A stretch of 40,857 nucleotides of DNA from Candidatus Staskawiczbacteria bacterium. Lineage in GTDB: Bacteria > Patescibacteriota > Minisyncoccia > Minisyncoccales > Staskawiczbacteraceae. Shown in pieces: positions 13,581-20,913 of this stretch; the first letter of the stretch is position 1; every line of letters begins with the position of its first letter. Where the stretch lies: assembly GCA_026395295.1 (NCBI GenBank), contig JAPLYZ010000005.1, forward strand, positions 1 to 40,857. Direction: 5' to 3'. The position numbers and the translations under genes were made by a program. Under the pieces are notes generated by a model. That model searched no databases, was not told the origin of the DNA, and worked only from the letters and a program-made list of their open reading frames with translations.

Positions 13581-15284
13581 TTACACTACTTCCTGCTGAT
13601 AACATTGTTCGCAGTAAACTATTTCCGGTCTGTCCGGCGCATATGAGGTTTCAAATTCATTCGTACACTGTCCGGTGTGGTGCGTGTGATCTTTATTGCA
13701 CATACACTGTCGGTGCCAAAGCTTGCGTGGCGGACGAAGCGCAATTTTATTTAGATATCTGCATTGCGGACATCGACGTGGAATCGGCGCAATAAACCTA
13801 CGATATAAATCAAATTCTGCTTTTACAATATTATAATTTCTATTACACTCTATACATCGAAACGCTTCTTTTATAATATTCTCAGAAACATCTATAATAC
13901 TGTCAGGAATATTTTCCGGCGATATTGTTTCTTTGCCAAATGTCCCCGATGCTAATTCTTCCCATTTCATTCCCAACGCAAGAGCTTCTTTTTTTGAACG
14001 TGGCATATAGATCGTCCCCTGCGTTTCGTTGTAGCCGAATGGCGACAATGAAAAAGGAAAAAATTCTCCATACTCCTTTGTCTTTTTCATATGTTCGATT
14101 ATCTTATCTTTCAAGACTCCGTAATCCTCTTTGCTATACTGCTTGTTAAAAATCACATAGTTACCTTTTATTACGCCAACGCATCCGAATAAATTCTCAC
14201 TGTTGTGACACGAGTCACAATACATAATATGCGAGTCGTCATAACTCAAATGCGAAAACATCACGTTATATGCGTGTATGAGGGCGTGCGATTCGTATAC
14301 CAGCTCGCTTTGAAATCCAAAATGATAAACATCCATGCAATCTTTTACGTCAGGGCATACAACAGAATATTTTGTATCTTCAACTTTGTCGGCATCAAAA
14401 ACAAATTTACAGTTTTTTGAATCTGTAATCATGTTGCCAGACACATTCACCGATCTCTCGGTGACAGCAAACCGATGTACTGTTTTTTTCACAACAAGGT
14501 CTTTGTATTCAAGGTATAGTTTTTCCCGAACCTTATGTGACGCCAAATCGTAATCTGCAATTTTCTTATCATATTCTTCTTTCGTATACTGCTGATTCTT
14601 AAAAACATATTTCTTGTTTCTTAGATTGGATGACAAAAAACAATGCTGACATCCCCGACAATCAAAACAATACAAACAGTCTGTACAATCGCGTAATAAA
14701 TTTCCAAACTGGCACTGGTAAATCCGCGCGGAGTCAGAGCATTCGTAGCATAGTTCCGCGGCATCCGTCATCCTGTATAATTCCATAGAGTCGCGCGATT
14801 TGCCCCACACATTCGTTGCGTACAAAATGTTCTCGGAATCAAACACCGCAAAACACAAATAACAGTCTTTGTTATTATTAGAATGGTTTGTGTATTCTGA
14901 ATTAATACTGTTCTTAGTCAAAAGCGCGATGCGAGGAATTTTTGATTGAAGTTCCTGAAATTGCTCAAAAAAAGGACGCTTAAAATCGAAGTCTGCTCCA
15001 AAATCTAGCGCGCTCCACTTGTCTGACCACCAACATGGAGGACAATAAACTTTATATGGCTTGTTTGGAGAATAAATTGTCACCGTGCTTTTGCCACACA
15101 AATCGCAACTGCGTCGATAAAGCACTCGTTCATTTCTCCATGCATGGCGCCTCAACGCGCGACACTCAGGACAAAAGGTCGGCGCGGGAACCTTCATTTT
15201 TTCGTAGAAATCAAAATCCTCCGGCTCAATAGCGAACTCGTGCTTACAATTTTGACATGTTTTAACCTCGGTGCCTCTTGACAT
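13581..15284 (-). CDS. Cysteine-rich multi-zinc-ribbon protein, paralog 4 (567 aa)
   Basis: About 34 Cys. Ribbon A is CQNCKHEF ... APTFCPEC. Ribbon B is intact (CDLC ... YCPPCWWSDKW), which groups it with paralog 1. The linker is FGADFDFKRPFFEQFQELQS. Block 1 is dense (CTDCLYCFDCRGCQHC) and closes LRNKKYVFKNQQYTKEEY. Block 2 closes GCVGVIKGNYVIFNKQYSKED, a diverged form of the LRNK motif. The linker is GEFFPFSLSPFGYNET. Ribbon C is CIEC ... APIPRRCPQC and ribbon D is CMCNKDHTHHTGQC ... IVYCEQC, ending YQQEVV. The His cluster HTHH could add metal ligands. No TM or signal segment is present. It heads the cysteine-rich/ATPase run and follows the MazF-like gene. Function unknown. Confidence 0.86.
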   Translation of the reverse strand: MSRGTEVKTCQNCKHEFAIEPEDFDFYEKMKVPAPTFCPECRALRRHAWRNERVLYRRSCDLCGKSTVTIYSPNKPYKVYCPPCWWSDKWSALDFGADFDFKRPFFEQFQELQSKIPRIALLTKNSINSEYTNHSNNNKDCYLCFAVFDSENILYATNVWGKSRDSMELYRMTDAAELCYECSDSARIYQCQFGNLLRDCTDCLYCFDCRGCQHCFLSSNLRNKKYVFKNQQYTKEEYDKKIADYDLASHKVREKLYLEYKDLVVKKTVHRFAVTERSVNVSGNMITDSKNCKFVFDADKVEDTKYSVVCPDVKDCMDVYHFGFQSELVYESHALIHAYNVMFSHLSYDDSHIMYCDSCHNSENLFGCVGVIKGNYVIFNKQYSKEDYGVLKDKIIEHMKKTKEYGEFFPFSLSPFGYNETQGTIYMPRSKKEALALGMKWEELASGTFGKETISPENIPDSIIDVSENIIKEAFRCIECNRNYNIVKAEFDLYRRFIAPIPRRCPQCRYLNKIALRPPRKLWHRQCMCNKDHTHHTGQCTNEFETSYAPDRPEIVYCEQCYQQEVV

Positions 15285-15319
15285 GGTTTTATAATTTGCT
15301 ATAATTAGCTTACTTTTGG

Positions 15320-15359
15320 GATTATCCCATCGATCCCCCGCTTCGCGGGGGTGATAATC
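15320..15359. repeat. Hairpin overlapping the stop codon of the mazF-like gene
   Basis: The inner stem is cccccgc-ttc-gcggggg and the outer arms are gattatc...gataatc. It resembles a single unit of the cattcccgc-type palindromes. There is no T-run, so it is more likely a repeat or mRNA 3'-end structure than a terminator. Confidence 0.6.
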
Positions 15360-15771
15360 ACTTTGAAAACTCGAGTAATTTCTCGAGTTTTTGTTTTACT
15401 CGTAAAAAATCTTTTTCGTCCAACTCGCCTATTTTTCTTTGAAATCGTTTTTTATTAAAAACTCTAATTTGATAAAGTAGCACCCAAGCTTTTTGCCCTC
15501 CGAAAGTAATATCTATAAACCAAGAGCCATCTTTCTTCTCCCTTGAGGTCATCGGCAAAGCAACGCATAGGTCTGCTGAAAATTTTTTATAAATTAAAAT
15601 TGGCCTTCTAAAATCCTCTCCTTTGCCATACGATTCGCTCCCAATATTTTGTCCAACAGAGCACCACCAAATCTGCCCTTCCTTAAAATACACACTTTTC
15701 ATTCTTTCAGAAAAATGAATCTCCTGTTTTTTCGCATTCCAATTATTAAATTTTTCTATAAAATCTTTCAT
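15358..15771 (-). CDS. MazF/PemK-like endoribonuclease toxin
   Basis: The 137-aa protein has the CcdB/MazF-like barrel signature: GQIWWCSVGQNIG, then the hallmark FRRPILIYKKFS and LCVALPMTSREK, then WFIDITFG and AWVLLYQIRVF, followed by a helical end (LRVKQKLEKLLE). About 25 charged residues precede the core. MazF-type toxins cut mRNA and are normally neutralised by a small antitoxin encoded upstream. Here the upstream gene is a large membrane protein and no antitoxin-sized ORF is visible. It may be a domesticated RNase, or the antitoxin may lie elsewhere. It is embedded in the membrane-protein/cysteine-rich/ATPase run. A 3' hairpin covers the stop codon. Confidence 0.85.
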   Translation of the reverse strand: MKDFIEKFNNWNAKKQEIHFSERMKSVYFKEGQIWWCSVGQNIGSESYGKGEDFRRPILIYKKFSADLCVALPMTSREKKDGSWFIDITFGGQKAWVLLYQIRVFNKKRFQRKIGELDEKDFLRVKQKLEKLLEFSK

Positions 15772-15803
15772 TATCTTAAAGATGCGGTAAAAATTAGTAT
15801 TAT

Positions 15804-17453
15804 CTATTCGTCGATTGGCAAGTTGGCTGGCGGACCGGCTTTCTTCGACTCAACGTTAACCATTGTTGGCGCCACCATTCCGGAAACTCTCAATGGGAAG
15901 TGATACATTGTCGCCAATTCTTCCGAGCTCATAATTGGGTTTAAATCATCACTCATTCTGTCCGGAAACAGAGGAGGGAATCTTAAAACAGCCATTCTGA
16001 ACATTTTTCTCGCTCTCAAGAAAACTCTGCGCTTTCGCATAAAAAAGTGAACTCTTGGTCTTGTTCTTCCCTGAAAACCAAGCGAGTTTAAATTATTGGC
16101 GATAAAATGTCCTGCATAAGACCTGAATATGACTCTGTGAGGAGCTTTCCAGCTTTCTCTCTTGGCGATATAAACCCCTCTCATAGTTGTTCTAAACAGC
16201 GGTTTTTTTATTTTATCTTCAACTGCGGTGATAATTTCTCTTTCTCCTGCAGTTAGCGATATTCTCATTTCGCCAGTTTCTTCATCTTCTTCAAGGCGTT
16301 CCCAAGAATAAGATTCGCCGTCTTTTTCCGGACCCATAATAACCTGCCTTGCCACATATTTTAAATCATCCATAAATGAAGACTCCTTTTTTTCCGGTCT
16401 TCTTGATATTTTGTTAATTACCTTTTTCGCGTTTTTATAAATGTTCGGCTCATCATACTCCACTATTGGAACAGTTATAAATTGCACCCAGTAATGTTCA
16501 CCCGGACCCAATCTTGACAAAGCTTCCAAAAGTCCTATCATTGGGTCAATTCTTTTTTCCTCGGCTGAAATTCTTTCTCCCTGAGGCTCAAAAAAACTCT
16601 CGTAAGTTTTTATTGGATAAACGTCGTCTTGCCTATAATCCCAATCTTCACCATAAATATCCCACTCTTCGTTTGGAATTGTTGGGGGGACTAATTTTGT
16701 ATAATCGGGAACTTCGCGTATTTCAAGGTCTGGGTAATGAGCATAAAGAGCTGTTTCAATGCTCATTTTGTGCTGTTGCAAAAATCTTAAATAGAAGTGC
16801 ACTTTACCCTCTACGCTGGCTAATTCAAAAGAGCACCAATAAGGCCCGTTGGCTAATTCTCCGTCGCACCATCTTTCGCGGAAGTTTGCCACATCCATAA
16901 GAGGCCAAATAGAAGAAAAAACGTCTTCCATCGCCTTGAAAGGAATCAAAACTTCTTTGGGCGGAGTCAGTTCCAGAACAATCCATTTTTGTTTGGCATA
17001 ATCATAATCCCAGTTAAGCCACCAAATGTAAATTGTTTTCAACTGCGACATAAGCATTAAGGGCAAGAAAATCCACCACCAAACTCTTAAAAAAGGAACC
17101 CATAAAATAATTAAAAGCAAAATCAGCCACCAAAATGGGTCCCAAATAATTTTTTTTACCCAGTCCCACCAAAACGGATTGGGAATAAGTATAATTGCCA
17201 AAGGCACAAGCGCCCACCAGAACAAATAATAAGGCAGTAAAATGGTTAAAAGCAAAAGCGTCCATCGGAATGAGTTTGACTGGCGTCCAGATTTTTCTTG
17301 CTTCTCAAAAGACATGGCCGCAATTGTCAAAACAACCGCGATTGCGACCACTCGCCCAAGAATTACCCACCAAGACAAACTGGACCAAGAAGCAAACCCC
17401 GTGGAAAAAAGCGGAAAAACTGCCCATTGAAACTTATTTATATTTTTTTCCAT
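15804..17453 (-). CDS. Large membrane protein associated with the VirD4-like ATPases
   Basis: The 549-aa protein starts with about 150 residues that are very hydrophobic and Trp-rich, with four or five TM helices (for example LLLLTILLPYYLFWWALVPL and WWLILLLIILWVPFLRVWWW). A soluble region of about 390 residues follows, containing DVANFRERWCDGE, GPYWCSFELASVEGKVHFYL, a LEALSRLGPGEHYWVQFITV segment and a C-terminal ITAVEDKIKKPLF ... GVYIAKRESW region. Similar proteins accompany VirD4/TraG-like ATPases in Patescibacteria, but I cannot name the family with confidence. It plausibly anchors the ATPases at the membrane (inference from layout and synteny). It starts 2 nt after the small membrane protein and precedes the MazF-like gene. 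Confidence 0.75.
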   Translation of the reverse strand: MEKNINKFQWAVFPLFSTGFASWSSLSWWVILGRVVAIAVVLTIAAMSFEKQEKSGRQSNSFRWTLLLLTILLPYYLFWWALVPLAIILIPNPFWWDWVKKIIWDPFWWLILLLIILWVPFLRVWWWIFLPLMLMSQLKTIYIWWLNWDYDYAKQKWIVLELTPPKEVLIPFKAMEDVFSSIWPLMDVANFRERWCDGELANGPYWCSFELASVEGKVHFYLRFLQQHKMSIETALYAHYPDLEIREVPDYTKLVPPTIPNEEWDIYGEDWDYRQDDVYPIKTYESFFEPQGERISAEEKRIDPMIGLLEALSRLGPGEHYWVQFITVPIVEYDEPNIYKNAKKVINKISRRPEKKESSFMDDLKYVARQVIMGPEKDGESYSWERLEEDEETGEMRISLTAGEREIITAVEDKIKKPLFRTTMRGVYIAKRESWKAPHRVIFRSYAGHFIANNLNSLGFQGRTRPRVHFFMRKRRVFLRARKMFRMAVLRFPPLFPDRMSDDLNPIMSSEELATMYHFPLRVSGMVAPTMVNVESKKAGPPANLPIDE

Positions 17454-17455
17454 TT

Positions 17456-17680
17456 CTATATTCCCGATGCCCTGACTAAATCGGGCAGGTACTGAATAAT
17501 AATAGACACTATTGAAATAATAAAAAATCCCATTACAAAATATTCAAAAGCAAAAACCGCCGGCACCACGACATAAGAAATTTTCACCAGGTGCCAATAA
17601 TAAATAAACGAAAACAGGACAATGTAACCTATTGCCGTCATTGCGAATAAAACAATTAATCCTGTGGTAAAAACATCCAT
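17456..17680 (-). CDS. Small membrane protein, 74 aa, first gene of the ATPase/cysteine-rich locus
   Basis: Two long hydrophobic stretches are present (LIVLFAMTAIGYIVLFSFIYY and VVVPAVFAFEYFVMGFFIIS, continuing to IVSIIIQYL), consistent with two TM helices and possibly a third segment. The C-terminus is short (PDLVRASGI). No named family is recognised. It is 2 nt from the large membrane protein, so the pair is almost certainly cotranslated and may assemble together. The ATG is only about 2 nt from the predicted transcription start of a consensus promoter, which suggests a leaderless mRNA. Confidence 0.75.
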   Translation of the reverse strand: MDVFTTGLIVLFAMTAIGYIVLFSFIYYWHLVKISYVVVPAVFAFEYFVMGFFIISIVSIIIQYLPDLVRASGI

Positions 17681-17688
17681 ATTTAATT

Positions 17689-17717
17689 ATTATAACTCAA
17701 TAAAAGCTTGCAAGCAA
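17689..17717 (-). promoter_or_regulatory. Promoter candidate for the membrane/ATPase/cysteine-rich locus
   Basis: On the minus strand: TTGCTT, 17-bp spacer, TATAAT. Predicted start is about 17682, almost on the ATG at 17680. It overlaps the divergent promoter of the plus-strand gene. Confidence 0.6.
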
Positions 17718-17736
17718 TACAGTTTCATGTTAACAA
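17708..17736 (+). promoter_or_regulatory. Promoter candidate for the dihydroorotate-dehydrogenase-like gene
   Basis: TTGCAA, 17-bp spacer, TAACAA with an upstream TG (extended -10). The -35 hexamer overlaps that of the divergent minus-strand promoter, so one polymerase would exclude the other. Confidence 0.5.
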
Positions 17737-17764
17737 TTATTTAGAACCTTAACAAAGGAAAAAT

Positions 17765-18721
17765 ATGACACTTCGTGGAATTGATTTTGGACCAATTTTC
17801 TGCGCCTCTGGCGCGCAAGGATTTTTTGGCGAAGGATATTTGCACCACCGGCTTTTCAGGCCGTTTGGTTGTGATTTCACCGGGTGCACATTTGTGGCAA
17901 AAACCACAACTTTGCCACCCAACGAAGGAAATATGCCAATGGGATATGATGGCATAACCCCAAGGGATGTTTTCCCGAGATGTATCAGAGTAAACTTCCG
18001 CAAGGGGGTTATTCTCAATGCTGTCGGGCTTTCCGGTCCCGGAGCTGAACCCCTGTTCGAAACCGGATGGTGGCAGGCAAGGACAAAACCATTTTTTATT
18101 TCTTTTATGTCGGTGAAAAAATCGGCCGAGGAAAGAACCGGCGAGCTGGAAAGATTCGTAAAATTATTTGCCAGATACTTACCGAGATTTCGCGCTCCAG
18201 TGGGCTTACAAATAAACTATTCCTGCCCAAATGTCGGATTAGATCCCTATCTCCTCGTCGACGAAGCAAAGTCTGGTCTTCAGATAGCTTCCGCTCTTCG
18301 CATACCGTTAATGCCTAAATTCAGTATCTTGGCGCGGACAGCGGCAGTTATAGAAATCAGCCAAAGTCCCCATTGCGACGCTATCTGCGTGTCCAACACG
18401 ATTCCTTATGGAAAACTGCCGGAACGAATTGACTGGAAAGGATTGTTTGGCTCTGACGTTTCGCCATTTGCTGACCTGGGCTTCGGCTGGGGAGGTTTGT
18501 CCGGTAAACCATTACTGGATTTAGTTGCCGAATGGGTGCTTAAAGCCAGCAGCGTCGGACTCAACAAACCGATCAATGCGGGCGGAGGTATTCTTTCCCG
18601 TAAAGACGTGTCGTACATGCGCTACGGAGCAAGGGTATCTTCTGTTTTCATCGGTTCTGTCGCCACGCTCCGGCCATGGAGGGTCAAAGGAATAATCAAA
18701 AGAGCGCACGAACTTTTTTGA
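17765..18721 (+). CDS. Dihydroorotate dehydrogenase-like flavoenzyme
   Basis: The 318-aa TIM-barrel protein has DHODH family motifs: VAKTTTLPPNEGNMP (FMN-binding KTxT), ILNAVGLSGPG, QINYSCPNVG, MPKFSI, ICVSNTIPYG, GGLSGKPL and INAGGGI with FIGSVAT for the phosphate of FMN. The family oxidises dihydroorotate to orotate in pyrimidine synthesis. The SCPN form resembles class 1B or dihydropyrimidine dehydrogenases. No other pyr gene and no PyrK subunit is nearby, so the substrate is not proven. It is the only plus-strand gene and is visibly richer in G+C than its neighbours. It also has the only clear Shine-Dalgarno site in the window (aaagga, 5 nt before the ATG). It has its own promoter and terminator, which fits acquisition as a single unit. 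Confidence 0.85.
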   Translation: MTLRGIDFGPIFCASGAQGFFGEGYLHHRLFRPFGCDFTGCTFVAKTTTLPPNEGNMPMGYDGITPRDVFPRCIRVNFRKGVILNAVGLSGPGAEPLFETGWWQARTKPFFISFMSVKKSAEERTGELERFVKLFARYLPRFRAPVGLQINYSCPNVGLDPYLLVDEAKSGLQIASALRIPLMPKFSILARTAAVIEISQSPHCDAICVSNTIPYGKLPERIDWKGLFGSDVSPFADLGFGWGGLSGKPLLDLVAEWVLKASSVGLNKPINAGGGILSRKDVSYMRYGARVSSVFIGSVATLRPWRVKGIIKRAHELF

Positions 18722-18724
18722 GAT

Positions 18725-18751
18725 AACGGTTGCCATACAACCGTTTTTTTT
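18725..18751 (+). terminator. Rho-independent terminator of the plus-strand gene
   Basis: The stem is aacggttg/caaccgtt with a short loop, immediately followed by a run of eight T. It begins 4 nt after the stop codon. Confidence 0.9.
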
Positions 18752-18753
18752 AT

Positions 18754-18775
18754 GCCTGACTGTCGGCAGACAGGC
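18754..18775. repeat. Small palindrome between two convergent terminators
   Basis: gcctgactgtcggcagacaggc pairs gcctg/caggc and ctg/cag around tcgg. It lies in the intergenic spacer and resembles dispersed GC-rich palindromes. Confidence 0.5.
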
Positions 18776-18778
18776 AAC

Positions 18779-18804
18779 AAAAAATACCCGAGCGGGTATT
18801 TTTT
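18779..18804 (-). terminator. Terminator of the sigma-region-4/HARE-HTH gene (bidirectional)
   Basis: A perfect 11-bp stem, aaaaaataccc-gagc-gggtatttttt, lies 16 nt beyond the minus-strand stop. The A/T-rich arms give a U-tract in both directions, so it can serve both convergent genes. Confidence 0.88.
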
Positions 18805-18820
18805 ATTTACGAGCAAAATT

Positions 18821-19849
18821 TTAACTTTGCTGAACGCCCTTTATAAAGTACCTGTCTTTTGAATCTTTATCAAAATGGTTTTTATTGTTTAGATTCATCA
18901 AGACTGTATTTTTGGCAACCAATCTTTGAGCCAGAACTTTGTTAACAACTTCGTCCTTGTGCAATGGCTCGTTTTTTTCTTTCAAGACTTTGGTAATTAT
19001 GTCCTTAATAGTTCCCGGAACATATCCCCATTCTGCCAAAGCATAAGTTCCACGACCTACCAGCACGAATCTTGAATCTTTTATAAGCTCGTTGTGGACA
19101 GTTTGCGGATAAGTTTTTTTGTTAGGCAAGTTATAATTAAGCTTGTCTATCATTTTTGCCACTTCTGTAAAGTGCAATGGCTTTCCGTGTTTCTTGAAAG
19201 CCAACAAGGCCTTATCTTTGACTCCCCTTGGCTTAATTTCCGGCCACTCGGCCAACCCAAGCGCGCCTTCTTTGTTGGACTGAATTCTTTTTGAAATTTC
19301 GAGGTAAGATGCCGATGCCTTTTCCGAGAGTCCCTGGACTTTTGCAACCTGCGCGTAAAAATTTCCTGCAGGAATTGGTTTTCCAATTTTCTCCATTTGT
19401 GAAACCAAAGAATTTAAGGTTTCTTTAAATTTTGCCTGAGGATTTGGAACATTTGACCAAAAATAGTGATAGTCTTTTTTCTCGCAAACCTTAGAAAACT
19501 GCTCTCCCATTGTTAACAGAAATAAAACATATGCTTTCTGGTTTTTTCCGCCTAATTCTCCCAAGACGCTTTCCTCTTTCTTGACCCCTCCGTGTTCTCC
19601 AAAGTAGCTGGCGAATTCCGCATAAATGGAATCTATGGCGTCTTTGTTGTTTTTTCTGACAAAGTTAAAACCAGCCTCTTCTATTTGGCGTACTCTTTCA
19701 CGGGTTATGCCCAATGTCTTTCCAATCGCTTCCAGGGTTTCCGGTGTGCCGGTTTTAACTCCGAATCTGCGATCAAAAATATCCTTAACTTTTGGGCTAA
19801 GACCTTTTGTGAACTTTAAATATGTCTGTTTGTAGTTAATTTTATTCAT
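18821..19849 (-). CDS. Transcription regulator with sigma-70 region-4-like HTH and HARE-HTH domains
   Basis: The track ORF starts at a TTG (19909). The ATG at 19849 (MNKINYKQTYLKF) fits better because it follows a leader palindrome and leaves a 342-aa protein. Near the N-terminus TLEAIGKTLGITRERVRQIE is the helix-turn-helix of sigma region 4, the part that contacts -35 DNA. A helical middle follows, then a winged HARE-HTH (LAFKKHGKPLHFTEVAKMI ... VGRGTYALAEWG) and a second wHTH-like repeat (VLKEKNEPLHKDEVVNKVL ... DRYFI). HARE-HTH domains link to RNA polymerase delta-like and chromatin factors. No region 2 is present, so it is not a stand-alone sigma factor. It is monocistronic with its own promoter and terminator. 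Global or stress regulation is possible but unproven. Confidence 0.82.
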   Translation of the reverse strand: MNKINYKQTYLKFTKGLSPKVKDIFDRRFGVKTGTPETLEAIGKTLGITRERVRQIEEAGFNFVRKNNKDAIDSIYAEFASYFGEHGGVKKEESVLGELGGKNQKAYVLFLLTMGEQFSKVCEKKDYHYFWSNVPNPQAKFKETLNSLVSQMEKIGKPIPAGNFYAQVAKVQGLSEKASASYLEISKRIQSNKEGALGLAEWPEIKPRGVKDKALLAFKKHGKPLHFTEVAKMIDKLNYNLPNKKTYPQTVHNELIKDSRFVLVGRGTYALAEWGYVPGTIKDIITKVLKEKNEPLHKDEVVNKVLAQRLVAKNTVLMNLNNKNHFDKDSKDRYFIKGVQQS

Positions 19850-19867
19850 ATTTTTCTCAACACCCTT

Positions 19868-19920
19868 AGACCTGTTGCTTGATGATCTTTTTTTTAACGA
19901 GGTCATCAAGTAGCAGGTCT
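19868..19920. promoter_or_regulatory. 18-bp inverted repeat in the leader of the sigma4/HARE-HTH gene
   Basis: agacctgttgcttgatga at 19868-19885 pairs with tcatcaagtagcaggtct at 19903-19920, 16 of 18 positions complementary, around an A/T-rich 17-nt spacer. It lies between the promoter and the ATG, so it could be a protein operator (autoregulation) or an mRNA hairpin. Confidence 0.65.
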
Positions 19921-19947
19921 ATTGCGTTATTTTATGTTTGTTATATA

Positions 19948-19976
19948 AGCTTACCATATTAACCAATCCGTGTCAA
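19948..19976 (-). promoter_or_regulatory. Strong promoter of the sigma4/HARE-HTH gene
   Basis: On the minus strand: consensus TTGACA, 17-bp spacer ending ATATGG, then TAAGCT, giving an extended -10 (TGG-TAAGCT). Predicted start is near 19941, leaving a leader of about 90 nt that contains the inverted repeat. Confidence 0.7.
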
Positions 19977-19984
19977 GCCCTGCT

Positions 19985-20884
19985 CTAATTTACTCTTTTC
20001 AGGCTCCACTTATACCATGAAACAAGCAGAGGACTGGCTATAAATATGGAAGAATATGCTCCTGAGGTTATACCAATAATCAGTGTAAGCGCAAAATACT
20101 TTAATGTCTCTCCTCCCAAAAAATACAATGAAATCAAAACTAATTCCACGGTTAAAACCGTGCTGATTGACCTTCCCAAAGTCTGATTCAAGCTCCAATT
20201 CACGGTTTCTTCAAACTGGCCCATTCCCTTTCTTAAAATATTTTCTCTGATTCTGTCAAAAATAACAATGGTGTCGTGCACCGAAAAACCCAAAATTGTC
20301 AGCAACGCCGCGACAATTGGAATTGTAATTTCAACATTATAAAGCCTTCCCAAAATTGAGAACACCCCAATTGGGATTAAAACATCATGGAATAATGCTA
20401 TCAAAGATGTAATTCCATACTTCCACGAGTTAACAGGTTTGGAAACCTTTCTAAAAGCAAAGGCAATATATAGAGTAATCGCCAGCAAAGCTAAAACAAT
20501 TGCCAACTCGGTTTTATTCCTCAATTCCTGGCCAATTGACGGACCTATGTATTGGAAGCTTTTTTCTGTAGCCGAATTTAACTTTTTCAATTCGGCCAAT
20601 ATCTTCTGATGGGTTGCTTCGTCAACTCCCTTAAATTGTAGAACTGTTCCGGTTCCTTGTGTTGGTTGTATTGTAATGTCGCCTAAGTTAAAACTTTTCA
20701 AAGCTTTTTGAATTGCCTCGTTTGATGGCCTGTCTTTTTGGAACTCAACCTGCATACTGCTTCCGCCAATAAACTCAATTCCAAACTTCAACCCAAACAT
20801 AAACAAAGAAACAATGGCGGCGACAATTAGAAGTCCGGATATAACATAGTAAAACGTTGAATACTTGGTAAAATTAATCGTCAT
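19985..20884 (-). CDS. secF: Protein translocase subunit SecF
   Basis: The 299-aa protein has the SecF layout. TM1 (residues about 10-32) is followed by the signature FGIEFIGGSSMQVEF, a periplasmic P1-like domain to about residue 125, then five TM helices including ALFHDVLIPIGVFSIL, LLTILGFSVHDTIVIFDRIREN and the closing helix. With SecD it uses the proton motive force to pull preproteins out of the SecYEG channel on the outer side of the membrane. It begins 29 nt after the secD stop and is cotranscribed with it. The stop lies close to the promoter of the next gene. Length is normal for the family. Confidence 0.96.
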   Translation of the reverse strand: MTINFTKYSTFYYVISGLLIVAAIVSLFMFGLKFGIEFIGGSSMQVEFQKDRPSNEAIQKALKSFNLGDITIQPTQGTGTVLQFKGVDEATHQKILAELKKLNSATEKSFQYIGPSIGQELRNKTELAIVLALLAITLYIAFAFRKVSKPVNSWKYGITSLIALFHDVLIPIGVFSILGRLYNVEITIPIVAALLTILGFSVHDTIVIFDRIRENILRKGMGQFEETVNWSLNQTLGRSISTVLTVELVLISLYFLGGETLKYFALTLIIGITSGAYSSIFIASPLLVSWYKWSLKRVN

Positions 20885-20913
20885 CTAATTTTGTAATTTT
20901 TAATTTTGTAATT

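Noticed and set aside
1862-15284. TnpB/IS605 or other transposase identity for the zinc-ribbon proteins
   Set aside because: No RuvC-like DDE motifs, no flanking terminal repeats around each gene, and the Cys content and repeated LRNK blocks do not fit those families.
1862-15284. CaiB/BaiF CoA-transferase label that automatic pipelines may give to such proteins
   Set aside because: No CoA-transferase motif or fold signature is visible; the similarity would come from low-complexity Cys regions.
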